A stretch of 64,000 bases of DNA from Himantopus leucocephalus (GCA_003993805.1 RSEF01000003.1:111306813-111370812), one strand, 5' to 3'. Shown: positions 26,501 through 38,307, numbered from the stretch's first letter. A program made the numbers and translations. Notes: a model not told the origin generated them from the letters alone.

Positions 26501-27856
26501 GACATTAGGCCCTTTGTCTGCCTTGGCCTGTAGGAAAGAGAACTTTTCCCTTTCAGACTTGGAGAGCATTAAGAGAGAAAATCAAGGATCGGATTAATCA
26601 CTAGATCTGTGTAGAGAGTAACAGAGAGATGTTATTCTGCAGAAAGGCCGTTACCTGGTGCCAGAGAAACTTCAGTGGCAAATATAGTATCCTCACTTGC
26701 TCGCTTTTTGATCAGCATCTTGGTCAGCTCTAAGCAACTTGTAACTCTTTTGTGAGTTTTGTAGTATGCTTCCTTATGCACACAGTCATAGCAGTAAAAA
26801 TAGACATGAAGAGACGATAGCTCTATTCAGAAGCTATGAGAAGGCCCTGTGTAGTTCAGAGACTAAAACCTGAAGAGAGATCCTCTTTCTGTGTACTCTT
26901 ATAACTGCGTGTGCAACTTATATCTACTATGCGTATGCAGAAGAGAGAATAAGCCATTGGACTAATTAATTTTCTCCTCTCATCTGTTCTTTGTTCATGC
27001 TGAAGTGATTTGCGCAGTGAAATTTGGCTGATTGGCAGATTCTTGCTAATAATGCCACTTAAAAAATGCTGCCATTGTAGAGGTGATTAGAAGACTAGAA
27101 ACCACCTAGGCGACATTAGATGCATTAGGTGGATCTATGCTAATTTCATGAAGAAAGAGAGTTCACTAAATTGTTAAAGGTGGACAGTACACTATAGCAA
27201 TAAAATCTTTTCCCATGAATTCATGCAAAGATTATTCTCTAAATCTGTTTCTAGCAATTCAGTCTGTAGATAATTGCTACTGTATCCATTAACTTAGTTT
27301 AAATCTTTATCAAATGATCTATTTTTTAAACTGTCCTATAGTGCATAGCACTTAAATTCTTCTTTATCCCATTAAAGGGCTTTAAGCTCCTATAGTGGCC
27401 TAATGCACATAATTGTCCTAATTCTGCTGAAGTACTCTCAAATCTCTTTCACCCTGTTAAAGTAGTTAAATTGTCCTTGTTCAAAAGGAGTAAGAGCTAT
27501 TCAGAGTAGGCTTGAAATAACATACAGAACTTTTTATCTATGTGAAGGGCTTTCAGATTTGATTTCTTCCATCTCAAGAGTGCTCACTCTATCTAGGAGA
27601 GTACAGAAAGCTCTGAGTTTTAAATAATTGTCATGTGTGTATGTATGTATAAAATTCTAGAGTTGTCTTTCAGAAGTCTAGCTTATGCCTGTGTGTCTAG
27701 CTGTAGTGGGCAAATAAGGTCCTAGAAGGTCCCGTTTACTTTGTATTTCACTTAATTTGGTAAACATTTCTTTCATTGTTACTCTCTGCTGCCTTTTTTG
27801 TGTGCTGTCTTCTGTACCGCTTTCACTCCTAGATACTTGCCTGTCTATGAACTTTG
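20593..27856. other. Unique AT-rich non-coding stretch
   Basis: No gene was recognised. A GT-rich imperfect microsatellite lies at about 21304-21352, and another TGTATG run near 27634-27651. At 25381 and 25431 the 10-mer TAATTAAGAT occurs twice, 50 bp apart, in a very AT-rich stretch that could be a conserved regulatory element (see findings). Open frames in this interval are all under 100 codons. Confidence 0.55.
21304..21352. repeat. Imperfect GT/GTAT microsatellite
   Basis: Runs of TGTATG, TGTGTGTG and TGTAAATGTG alternate over about 50 bases. This is degenerate simple sequence. Confidence 0.8.
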
Positions 27857-27971
27857 TGTCACGACCTAAAGGGTTACCCAATCTGCGGGTTTGCGAGGAT
27901 TGTCACCACGGGTTGGTAGGATTCTGTAATACACAAGGTCATGGAGACACTTATTCTCCAAATTTCTCTAC

Positions 27972-27977
27972 TTTATT
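27972..27977 (-). promoter_or_regulatory. LTR polyadenylation signal AATAAA
   Basis: Minus-strand AATAAA in the context CTGTAATAAAGTAGAG, about 115 bp before the LTR's 3' end. This is the usual place for the signal that ends retroviral transcripts at the R/U5 border. It supports minus orientation of the element. Confidence 0.5.
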
Positions 27978-28313
27978 ACAGATTACCACAAAACCCACAG
28001 AAATCACCACTAGCAAATATACCTATGATTAATAAAGTAAATATATATCTCAAGCTATTACAAATTACTATCAGCAATCAATAATACAGTATCAATTAAT
28101 AGTATGGCAACAGTTAATAATGGCAACAACCAATAGTATAGCAACAATTAAGTAGGTATAAACCATTACAGATTGCTACAAACTTATCACTAGTGAAGCA
28201 ATTTATCAACAATGTAACAGCAGATATTCTTATGATAGATTACTTAGATGGATATATAATACTAGTATTTGGTGAATTAGATTTCAGAAGGGTCCAAACG
28301 ATTCCAAAGGGGA

Positions 28314-28388
28314 GGACAAACTGACCCCAGAGTGGGGACCTACCCACCTCAGAGGTGGAAGGACAAACCAAGCTGACCCCGAAGTGGG
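28314..28388. repeat. Duplicated unit inside the LTR
   Basis: GGACAAACTGACCCCAGAGTGGG (written here in two parts: GGACAAA at 28314, CTGACCCCAGAGTGGG to 28336) recurs at 28361-28388 as GGACAAACCAAG plus CTGACCCCGAAGTGGG. Short direct duplications in LTRs often lie in promoter or enhancer regions; here it sits near the TATA box, on its downstream side. Confidence 0.75.
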
Positions 28389-28526
28389 CCTTGGTGAGAA
28401 TCCCGGGTAAGAGTCCAAGATCTCATAGAAGGTTCATGCAGAATTCAGCCTCCTTAGGGAAGGAAAATTACATGCAGCACAGGAAGTTCTCAGAGAGAGA
28501 AGCTCCATTTCAGATAAAAATTAAGT

Positions 28527-28536
28527 CCTTTTTATA
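28527..28536 (-). promoter_or_regulatory. LTR TATA box
   Basis: Minus-strand TATAAAAAGG, about 310 bp inside the LTR's 5' end. It is a good match to a core promoter TATA element, and its position relative to the poly(A) signal fits a U3 promoter. Whether it is still active cannot be told from sequence. Confidence 0.5.
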
Positions 28537-28842
28537 TCATAAAGACATAAAAGTCTGTAGGACAGCACCACTTTGAGCAGCCAATAGATCCTGTTAATTT
28601 CTGTTCTTCGGCTGTAACAGGCAATTCTGATGACATTTCTATTCTTTCAGCCCAATTTTATTTTCCCAGACTGTTTCCACTTTTTCAGACAATCAGTTGT
28701 TACAGTTTCTTGGGTTTTTTTTGCACTTATCAATGGTATCTTAGGATGCCTCCAGTTGTAGGTACCCCAGCTGTACTTCAAAAAGGCCAGTTAAACTTTA
28801 CAAGGATGTTCCTGGTTCCCAGGCCTAGTTCCCAGGGTGACA

Positions 28843-30904
28843 GGCATTTTCTTTGGTTCAGTAATGTATTTATTTTTTCTGCCTTATAACCACCTTTCTG
28901 GCTGCTCACATCACTTGCCTGTTGTAAGTTATTATTTTCTTTTTACAATATTATGTGTATACTTACAGAATCTTATATGTTTCCTGCATTCAATGCTGAG
29001 AGTGAAGTCTAATGTTCATATACCCAACCTTACTAGGGGACTAAAATCAATACCACTGTGTGTGCCTAGCATGGAGTTGGATCTGAGTTAACATACTCTG
29101 TTTTCCAGACGAGTTCTGCATTGCTGTGGTGTGACTGCCACATCACAGGGACAGTAAATTCTGCCTTTAAGATGCACTGCTGCTTTTTCAGCTTTGCTTC
29201 TGGTTTGTATTCTTTAAAACATAAGTTCTCTAGAGAGATTTCTTTTTATGAAGTTATTTAAATTTGGCGACCATGGGAGTGCACTGGGTTGTATTTTTCT
29301 TCTCAGATTAGAACTTGAATATGCTCAGGAGCCAAGAGTTGCTGCCTTTCAAAGTTACAAAATATTGCTAGATATCTGATCAATGATATCTTGCCTCTGA
29401 GCAAGCGAAGGCATCCTGCCTTCTGCTGAGCTTCTATTTGAAAGAATCACAGCTTCTGGCCTTGTACTAGCCATGCCATGTATAATTCAAAGTTCTCCAT
29501 TGCTGTGTCTAGCAATCATGTCACAGGTGACTGGCCATGATATGTGGTAGTCCTGGACTGGTGGCTTTGTGGTGATAGTTCTGTGCAGTTCAGTGCTGTA
29601 GAGTAGAGGCACTTGTCAAAAATTGTGCCTAAATATGCAATCTATATCCAAGAACTCCAGCTGAAATTATTTACATTTTTAACTTATATTGAACTTGATA
29701 TGTCTTACTTTTCCTACATTACAATTAGAAAAAATCAAGATGCTTCCTTAAAGCCTCTGGAGTTTTCAGTCTGTTGTCATATCATTGGATTCTTTTCTGC
29801 TATGTTTCATTAATGAATACTGCAATAAGTATCATAAATACTGTAACAACTATTATGTGGGGAAAAGGTCTGCTAGTATTCCTGGGTCTACTCCAGGATT
29901 AAACTACAAACACCCTATTCAATGTCTCAGTGATTTGCAGCTTGGTTGCATTTGGGCAGTGGTGGTTGTTTTTGAAGTAGACTAACTGCAATATTATCTT
30001 AATGATCGTGTTCCCCACTACATAATCCTCATACCCTGAAATATGTGTTTTGAATGTAGTAGTAATAGACAGCCAATATAGAAGTAGTAAGAAAATTACT
30101 TACCTGCAGGACTACATATGTGGTAAGACTAAGAAGACCAACCTTAAACTCCTAGTATAGATTCCTCAGTAACAAGCCACTACACGCTAAAGATACTTTT
30201 CTGTAATCATCTTTAATTTTTCCTCAAATGCATCTAATTGTGATAGCATACTTATTTCACTGAACAGCTTTTCTTACTCTCTGAACAACTTAAAAATGAC
30301 AGGTTATAATCAACCCCCTTAATTTTTCCTAGTATCATCTTTAGCCCAGTTCTCTTGGTGTTGTTGGTTCTGACCAATGTGACTAATTTCTTGCTTTATT
30401 GCTTTATGTATTTCTGTGCTATGAAGCTTTTATGTAATCTGTTCTTACAATCTGAATTGAAGTGCATTTCAGAGCCTTCTTTTGTGCAAGATAGGTTTAT
30501 TATTATGAAAACACTTTGTATACCAATTTAGACATAAACTAATCTCTTATTCAAGTAAGGTAGTAAGATTGAATTATGCTTCTATAAATTTTCTGTGCTT
30601 TCTTGGGAACATGTAAATTGTTTGTAGCTGTTTGTCATCATTGTTTTGCTCAGACAAAATGTGTTACAGTAAATTTACTGCTTTGTACCATGCAGTTTCT
30701 TAAAACTCTACTATGTAAAGTTTAGCTCGATTGAAAAGGAAATTATTTCTCTCTCTGTAGTAACATGATACTGCAGGCTAAGCTCTGTGAAAGTCTAACA
30801 GTTTAATACAGTGAAAGGGAGAGATGGTGGGTGCACTGCTTAAAGGAAGTTTGGAGTTCAGTTTGCCTCTGGTATACACTAACTATTTGCCAAAGAGAAG
30901 ATGG
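28843..30904. other. Unique AT-rich non-coding stretch
   Basis: No gene or repeat was recognised. The open frames (84 codons at most) show no motif. Confidence 0.5.
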
Positions 30905-31582
30905 GCCTGGGAGCAGCCAGCAGGGTATTATTTGGGATAGTGTTGGTCGTCTTTGCTGCCAAGACACACTGCTGGCTTATGTTCAGTTTGCTGTCCAGCA
31001 AGACTTTCAGACTGAGCAGCAGAGCTGCTCTCTAGGTGGTGTAGCTTCAGGGAGTTCTTCCTTCCCAGGTGCACACATTTGCATTTTTCCTCCTGTTGAA
31101 TTTCAGGAATCTCCTGTTGTCGCATTCTGCCAGACTGCTTAGGTCCCTCTGAGTGGTGGCCTTGCCCTTGAGTGAACTGACTGACTGACTCTACCCCGCT
31201 CCCCGTTAGGTGTCATGAGAGAGGGCACCTCATCACCTTCCCCAGGTCCTCCACAAGGATGATAAATAGGACAGGTCCCAGTACAGACCTAGTGGTACCA
31301 TGCTTGCTCCCAGCTTCCAGGTACAGAACAACCCAGTAACCACTACCACCTGGGCCTGATCACCCAACTACATTTTTTATTTTTAATCCATCTAGTCATC
31401 CACCCACCTACCCCAGCTGTAACGTCCTCACTTGGATAGAAGGACATTGTGGGAGACAGTGTGAAAAGCCTTTCTACAGTTGAGGTAAATGATAGTGGCT
31501 ACTCTCCCCTCATCCACAAATCCTGTCATTTCATTGTGGAAATCATTTCATTGGGTTGATCAGGCACCATTTAGCCTTGGTC
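30905..31582 (-). mobile_element. Old CR1 LINE fragment
   Basis: CR1 words run in reversed order along the plus strand: ACACTGCTGGCTTATGTTCAG, TTTGCTGTCCAGCAAGACTT, CCCAGGTGCACACATTTGCA, TGTTGAATTTCAGGAATCTCC, TCCTCCACAAGGATGATAAA, AGGACAGGTCCCAGTACAGA, GTGGGAGACAGTGTGAAAAGCC, CTACAGTTGAGGTAAATGAT and CATTTCATTGTGGAAATCA. Each corresponds to a known part of the CR1 reverse-transcriptase region. Divergence is much higher than in the 8.6-kb copy, and a (GACT)n slip occurs near 31180. The element lacks its own 3' end on the left and stops near 31582, where an unrelated GC-rich block begins. No intact protein is left. Confidence 0.85.
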
Positions 31583-32160
31583 AGCCCCAGGCAGGCCATT
31601 CCTCATCAGCTACCATCTCCACGTCCAAGACTGAGGTGTGCCTGGCGGGCTGGCCCACTGGCCCTGCTCTGCTGAGGTACTCAGTCCAGCTGCATGGCGC
31701 CCATCACTGCTGGCAGAGGGAGGCTGGTGCTCCCTGTGGTGCCCGGCCTTGTCCCAGGGCCACAGCAGCAGAGCTGAGGAGCTGCTCCCCGACGGCTGCT
31801 CTCACCCTTCACAGGTGCTGCCCGTCTCCGAGCCTCCTCCTGGCCCAGGTGGCCTGGGATGGCCAACCTCACTGCCTTCCTCACTGCCGGGCTGCCCTCC
31901 TGCCCCAGGGCACAAACGCATAACAGCTGCACAGTTTGGGGAATAAATCCTCAGGTGCTTTCAATCAGGAAAGATTAGCTCCTAGTTCCCTCAGCTGGGA
32001 AAGGGAGGGCAGTGGAGAGGTCATTGCAGGTGTGGCTCAGGGCCTTGGCCTTCTTCAGGGAGCTGCGGAGCAGGGAGCCTGGCTGGGCAGCTTTTGTGAA
32101 CTCTTCGGCAGCCGACAGATGGAGTTGCTTGCTGCTGGCTCAAGTAAGCAAGGTATTTCT
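31583..32160. other. GC-rich block of unknown origin beside a CR1
   Basis: From 31583 the composition rises sharply in G+C (CCCGGCCTTGTCCCAGGGCC and similar) to about 31910, and stays moderately high to about 32150. CpG is present but sparse, so it is not a classical CpG island. Overlapping open frames on both strands (up to 144 codons at 31489-31923) are expected in stop-poor GC-rich DNA and start inside the CR1. An AATAAA lies at 31942-31947 and a CAAGTAAGC splice-donor-like word near 32141. It could be a fragment of another repeat, a non-coding exon, or diverged CR1 5' sequence; I could not decide. Confidence 0.4.
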
Positions 32161-32839
32161 ATACAGAAAATCTTACTTATTTATATAGGGAAAGTCACTG
32201 GGTTAGTATTCCTTGTGCGCTCTTTCTCTTTGTGAAATCCAGTGGCTTCTGAGATATTGTGTCTCCTCACACCTTAATCAAGCCCATAGTCTCTCTCCCT
32301 TCTTCCTCAGTTAAATATCCTCCTTGAAGCAGTTACTGTCTGGAGGTTGGAACGTGCTCAACTGAGTCCAACAGTAGGAGGAAAAAATACCTCGGAGCAT
32401 CTAACTGCTCTAAGATACAGCTTAGTTGCAGGGTTCCACTTTAGTTGTTTTGGTAGGGTGGATTTGTCCTTGGTGTTGCTTTTTTTTACTTCAGAAAAAA
32501 ACATGTAATGGATGAATTTAATCATATAATTTTTCAGACTTGAACAACACTGTACAACCGGAATGGTATGTGATAACTCTATTTGATAACTGAGAAATGA
32601 AGTGCTCCAGAACATGTGGCTATTGGGAGCACTAGTTTTGTAGAAGTTTAACAGCTGCATGGTAGTTGCAGTAGTTGAGGCCTGTGTGTATCCCTTAGTA
32701 GTAGGACTCTGGGTCATAGGAATTGTTCAGTTTGTTTCTTTTAAGGAAAAATACAAAATATGTTAGCTCTTCATGAAAAAAAAAACAACCAACAAAACAA
32801 ATAAAAAACAATCAGCCAAAGTAGAAAGCAAAGGATGCT
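32161..32839. other. Unique non-coding stretch
   Basis: Nothing recognised. An A-rich (AAAC/AAAAT) run lies at about 32776-32812. The minus-strand frame of about 119 codons at 32358-32717 has no motif. Confidence 0.5.
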
Positions 32840-33062
32840 TTGTGTTCTGGGAGTGGACTGGAACACTAGGCTCCTACCACTAAATGTCTGTCTCATTTTG
32901 GGTAAAAGGTTTAATCTTCTTGCTTTAATTCTCTGTTTGTAAACTTGAGATCTCTTTTCCTCTGTCTGTCCTTTCTTTTTAAGTTAGAAGCTGTTCAGGG
33001 CAGGACCTGTTTCTTTTGTTTTGAACATCTAGCACTGAATGCGCAGAGAACCTGTGCCCTGC
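32840..33062 (+). mobile_element. Decayed core-SINE with L3-type tail
   Basis: Blocks in the expected order of an ancient tRNA-headed amniote SINE are visible. GGAGTGGACTGGAACACTAGG is the remnant of the tRNA-derived head. CATTTTGGGTAAAAGGTTTAAT matches the core pattern 'cTTGGGcAAgtcacTTAAT'. TTAGAAGCTGTTCAGGGCAG then GACCTGTTTCTTTT and CATCTAGCACTGAATG match the tail pattern 'gtAaGCTcttCaGGGCAGGgaCtGT...cacCTAGCACaatg'. Plus orientation. These families were active before birds split from other amniotes, which explains the decay. Confidence 0.65.
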
Positions 33063-34949
33063 AGGTCTGCTAATGTTCCTGCGATACCATCTAGCTTGTT
33101 AAAACTGCTGAAAATGTTGTTCCAAGGTTAATGTGAGCATCTCTGCTATTATGGTCTAGCAACCTGCTGAACAGAGGTACAATGTGGTTTGTCCGAGATC
33201 ATGTGGATACCAATGGATTTCTTAGGTTTGTGATTTCTTCCTTCTTTGTAAGCCTTGCCTGTTCAAGTAGTGGTGGTAATTTAGGATTTAAGGCTTTTAA
33301 ACTAATACTATTATATGTTGATACAACTGTAGAAGAAAGAGCTTGCATTTTACATAGACCAATATTTGTTATTTTTAATGCATTCCCCTGATTGCCCATA
33401 TTGGTATGAATTAACTTGCCTTATTCCATAACATTCAGTATGTTGTTTCACTTCTAATTTTGAAAGTGTAAGATTAAGAGCTAGTTGTAAATCATGAAAT
33501 ACAGATGCCCAGGGATCAGATCCTGGGTTCTGTGGAGCTTTTAAAGTTCAGTTTTACTCAGTCAGCTGGAGTTCCTGATGCTGATTGAATTTCCGTTCTT
33601 TCAGCTTTACTTGAATCTCGTAAGGTGGGAGCGTATTCAGAAGTTTGAAAATGCCCAGTAATGATATGGGTGCTTTTGTCACTCCATGCATTTGCAGTAT
33701 GTTGAAGTTCGTTTGATATCTACCAATGTGCCTGTAGATACTTGGTCCCACATGCTTCTACCACAAATATTTGTGTGTGTTAAGCCACTGTTTTGGTCTA
33801 GCTGTCAAATGTTGAGGAACTGTTTACTAGTCATTGCCCTAAGTAGTGCTAATGGAAAGGAAGGCTGAGGGCTGATGTGTTAGATTTACTTTTTTCTTGT
33901 TTGCTGACTTATTTCAGGAGATGGGGGTCTGAGGGCCACAGGTGTCTTTCTCTTAGGAGCTCAAAGTTTATGTCTTAATGCATAAAGTAGGCTCTCTTGG
34001 GAATTAATTATCCTGAGTATCACAAAGGTCTGGGAGACTGCAGTGTTAATGAGTATGAAAGCCAGGCACGCTTCCTGGGGGGAAAAAAAAAAGTCAGAAA
34101 CAGTAGCAGTTATCTTTGACAAGTTCACAAATAAACCATTCTTAACGTGCAAGGCAAAATTTTAATGTAAAATCTTTTCGAATTAAGGAAGCTACTGTGA
34201 TTTATAGCAATTGAGACCCTAGGAAAATGTACCAGTATGACATGATTTCTGAAAGAAGGTTGCATCCTCCAAATTATGTCATCTTTTGAATTTGAGAAAA
34301 AGGTTTCAAGATGTGTATGATGTCTCTGATAAATTGCTACATTTACTTAACCTTAAGTCCTGTAACTTACATGCCTGGGTGATCTGCGGTTTCTCAGACA
34401 GGCAAGAAGAAGCCTTAAGTCATGACAGTGCATGGAGGAACCTTTGTATTTCATGACTTCAGAAATTTAAGAAGCAGAAATGTATCTAAATTTATTCTTT
34501 TAGGTCACCAAAAGAGCATGCAGCAAAACAGAAAAGGTGATCCTGGTTAATTGCATCATCATTTGATAACAGGATGTAATTAGCACATTTGAGTAAGGGT
34601 TGTGATAGTGTCAGTCATTATTTACAGAGGACAGTGTGTTCCTCAGTAGTGTAATCTGTCTTGAAATGGTTGTAGAACTTGCTTATATCACTGTCTCTGC
34701 ATTTGCATTTTGTACTGTTGCACAGAGCCAGTTATGTTCTGCCTGTGACTGCTAAAATTAATTTTGTGCCTACTTATATTGGACTGACCCTAGACAGTGT
34801 ATTTATTAATTTGATTGAATTAAACAGGCTTTATTTAACATTAACAAAACAAAACCTGCGTGTTAGTGATAGCCATTAAGCAAAATTGAAGAGGAGAAAA
34901 ATAAAACTGTTCTGACTTTCCATTACTAATGCTTCATACTCTACCTGGA
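33063..34949. other. Unique non-coding stretch
   Basis: No gene was recognised. GAACAGAGGTACAATGTGGT followed by TTGTCCGAGATCATG at 33165-33205 weakly resembles another reversed core-SINE. Otherwise it is AT-rich unique sequence. Confidence 0.5.
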
Positions 34950-35866
34950 AGCCAGTTAGAGTAGCCCTTAGAGGTATTTTGGAACTGTTAGGTTTAATAT
35001 CTTTGTCAGTGATCTGGAGGAGGTGATGGAGTGCACCTTCTTCCAGTTTACATAACACCAAATTTGCGTGCGGTTAATGAACTCAAGGGCTGTCTTTGAG
35101 AGGGACCTAGAAAGGCTGTAGGAATAGGAATCTCCTGAAGCTTAACAGTACAAATACAAATTCCTGCAGCTGAAATGGACTAAACCACATACCAAGCAGT
35201 GATACCAGCCGGGTAGCAGCTCTGCTGAAGAAGACTGGGGATTCTGGTGGGCAGAAAGCTAAACATGAGTGAGCTGTGTGTTCTGGAAGTGATGAAGGCT
35301 AAGCAGCATCCTGTGCTGCATTAACTCAAGCACAGCCAATGGATCTCGGGAAACTGGTATTCCCCTTTACCTGCCACTCATTAGACCCTACCTGGAATAC
35401 CGTGTCCAATTTTCAGTTGTCAAGTAAGGGGTAAGTGTACGTAAACTTGAGTGAGTCCAGAAGAGGGCCACCAACCACCTTGGTGGCCCTCATAGTTCAT
35501 GAAACTACGAGAAGAGGCTGAGAGAACTGAGTTTGTTTTTTTTTTCTGGAGAAGGCTGAGCAAAGACCTCATAGCGTAATAGCTGTTGAACTGTATGTAA
35601 GGAGTTACCAAGAAGATGGAGCTGGGATGTTTTTCTGAATTGCATAGTGGGAGAATAAGAGAGACTAGCCAGAAATTGAAGATGAGGATGTTCCAATTGG
35701 GTATAAGGAAAAAGTAAAAAATATCACTGTAAGAATGATTAAGTGTTGGAACAAGTTACCCAGAGAGGCTTTGGAATCTTAATGCTTGGTGGTTTCAAAG
35801 ATCTACCTGGTCTGACCCTGCTTTGAGATTCAGAGGTCCTCTCTGACGTGAATTATTTCATCTTTA
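34950..35866 (+). mobile_element. Old CR1 LINE 3' half, plus orientation
   Basis: CR1 words occur in forward order: GGTTTAATATCTTTGTCAGTG, ATCTGGAGGAGGTGATGGAG, TGCACCTTCTTCCAGTTTA, AGAGGGACCTAGAAAGGCTG, TGAACATGAG-like AAACATGAGTGAGCTGTGTG, CCCTACCTGGAATACCGTGT, TGAGTCCAGAAGAGGGCCAC, GAGAAGAGGCTGAGAGAACT, CTGGAGAAGGCTGAGCAAAG, GTTGGAACAAGTTACCCAGA and TTTCAAAGATCTACCTGGTC. It ends near AATTATTTCATCTTTAG, the worn counterpart of the CR1 3' terminal ATTCTATGATTCT motif. It covers the end of ORF2 plus the 3' UTR. Many indels and substitutions mark it as one of the oldest CR1 copies here, and no translatable product remains. Confidence 0.9.
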
Positions 35867-38307
35867 GAAGTCCTTAGAAATAGGAATGAATCCCTGCTGT
35901 ATTAATTTTTGTCTGATTATTGAATGGAGCGATGTAGCTTAGGCTTGGCTCGTCTTCCCGCTTATGTTTTGACTGCCAGATACTGATAAGTCTTAAAATT
36001 TGTAACACTTTTTGGAAGTTGGACACTTCTTAGCTGCAGTTCTTTTTAATCAAAGTCTCTAACTAGTTTCTAAGGAAAACTGTAAACTTGTCTTCAGACT
36101 CCCTCCTGATGATTTAAGCCTCTTAAACTGTAATCCAGATTTCTAATGAAACCATATCCAAATCCATGTCTCTTGAAGAATTTTTTTTTAACCAGTGTTT
36201 CAGTGTGCTATGCAGTTGGTGCCTCCCAGGCATGATATTAATCCCAATTTAGTGTAGTTAATAAATTCACTGACTTCATGGGCATTATTTGGAACAGCAG
36301 AATAAGAGGCTGACAATACTTGTAGAATATTTATTGTTCATTTTCTCTATTTGCCTCTCGAGCTGCACATAAACCGTGTTTCTATAACAATTTCATTTTA
36401 TTCTGTTTAAGAGGTATAGTTAAAACAGTAAAGGTAGACCTCGCTTAATTTGGTCAATTTACAGCACATTTCCACTTGCTGTTTCCGACCTCACGTTTAA
36501 TGCGGAATCTTCTTGCCAGTATGCTAAATTGTTTTTAAATACTCAAAGAACATTTTTTTCCACTAAAAAGTCTTTTACAATAATTAGGGTGTTGATGGAT
36601 GAGTAGTAAAATGGACATTTAATTTGAGGATTCTTTATTGTTCTGATAAAGAGAAGGCATTTTTAATAATAATGCTTTGTCAGTAAGATTAGTGTAAGTT
36701 CTATGAAAGTTAAATCATAACGGGGACAATGCAAGGTTGTTAAGAAGGTGTATTAATGGATGGTCTGAACTGTTAGCAGAGATAAATGGCAAATAAAAGC
36801 AGCAGCAGCATTCTTGACACAAGGCAATGTATATGTAAAATCATATAAGAAGAGAAATACAGATTGGTTATTGGAATCTTTTAGCATAGCACTTGATGGT
36901 ATTGAAAAGAAGTTTAATGGATGTGTTTGTTTAATGAAGTCCTTTACTCAGAAATTGAGTGCAAGAGACCACTTAAACCTGAATTCTAGTCATGTTATTA
37001 AATTCCATTGACTTCAATGGAGCTTAATACTTTGTCAGATTGAGAGCCCAATTGCTTAAATTTTCTAGTCAAATGTTAGAACTAATTTGGTGTACTAGAT
37101 TCCATTTATTTGACATTTTAGAGCCCTAATAGTGTTTAATTTTCAAAATACTGTTAGGTAGTCCTTTGTCTACATCCAAAGGACTTACTCATTTTGTATG
37201 TGCGTGCAGTGGGAACAAAACAGGACTCCTGTGTGTAACCTTATTAAATTCAAAGTGAAGTGGAGGAAGAGCACATGTGACTGTAGTCATTAATTTTTGT
37301 ACTTAGAATTTTGAATTCAGCTAACTGAAGAAAAACTCTTGTCAAATATGCAGAAAACAGACAGTACTCAAATTTTGTGTAATGATGTGAAAATAGTATT
37401 TTTAAAGAATCTTTTGTCTATTTTCTTCCTCAGAAAAGCCAGCAGACTGCCTACTCTCTTTGCTATTGTTACTGACAATAAGAAAAAGACTAAATTGACA
37501 GGCTGCATTATCTTTTCATCTTAGAAGTGGTCCATTATGAGCAGTGCTGTGCAAACAGCTGTGACCTTCAACACTCTTCCTCAGTGGTGAAGACAGTACA
37601 AGCATAGATTTTAGTCTGTGGTCTAGAGTGAGTAGTAATAACTGCATTTTTTTCTCTCTTGAAGTCAGTGGTGTTTACATTGGGTAAGGTCTAGGTCTTT
37701 GTTACACCTTTGCATAATACCAATCTTTGTTACTGCAACACTAAGAAAAACAATGAAGAAATCCAACTTGATTCCTAGGGTTTTTCCAATTCAAAGTGAA
37801 TCTCTGCAGATCTCCTCGTATTGCAAAGTTCAAGCTTCACCTCAGTAAACTAATTGCTGGAAAGAAAGTTGGGCAGGAATGACACTTATATTCTTATATT
37901 CTCCACATTATGTCTCTATTTAACCTTTTGGTCAAGCCAACCTCATGCATAGCTCTTATAGACCAAGCAGACAGCGCTGTATTTGTGGATGCTCCTGCTC
38001 TGACCTCCTCAGCCCACGAACCCTATCCTGATGGACTGAGCTGAAAAGCAGTGTCTGAGCAGAATGCTTGGCTTGGACTCTTTGGACACTTTCTCTTTCC
38101 AGTGTAAAGTCTCAAGGCTCTAGCATAGACTCCTAGTGCCCATGAACAGGAAGGGCAGATTTCAAGCTACTGTAGTTGAAGACAGCAGGCAGTCTTACAG
38201 CACAACCTGTGATTACATATAACGATGGTGCTGCATCACTTGAGATGTCCAAGGCTTGCGTGATTTGGGATAGAAAGAGGTCCATATCTAGGCCCTAGGT
38301 ATAAGAT
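35867..38307. other. Unique non-coding stretch
   Basis: No gene or repeat family was found. A (CAG)4 run lies near 36799-36810. The rest is AT-rich with frames no longer than about 65 codons. Confidence 0.5.

Larger units (their letters stand above)
27857..28842 (-). mobile_element. Probable solo LTR of an avian endogenous retrovirus
   Basis: The block starts TGTCACGACCT and ends GGGTGACA, so it has TG...CA ends with a matching inverted tip (TGTCAC/GTGACA), as retroviral LTRs do. On the minus strand a TATA box (TATAAAAAGG, 28527-28536) is followed about 550 bp on by AATAAA (27972-27977), itself about 115 bp from the LTR end. This is the U3-R-U5 order expected of an LTR. It is about 986 bp long and no gag, pro, pol or env sequence adjoins it, so it is read as a solo LTR. 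The flanking 5 bases (CTTTG left, GGCAT right) do not match; CTTTG does recur 8 bp downstream at 28851, so the target duplication is unproven. Internal features are an AT-rich repetitive part at 28020-28160 and a duplicated GGACAAA...CTGACCCC unit at 28314-28388. The family name is not known to me. Confidence 0.65.

Noticed and set aside
31489..31923. 144-codon plus-strand open frame
   Set aside because: It begins within the old CR1 and runs into the GC-rich block, where stops are rare. Two other frames overlap the same bases.
32358..32717. 119-codon minus-strand open frame
   Set aside because: No motif, no splice context and no recognisable homology; consistent with chance.
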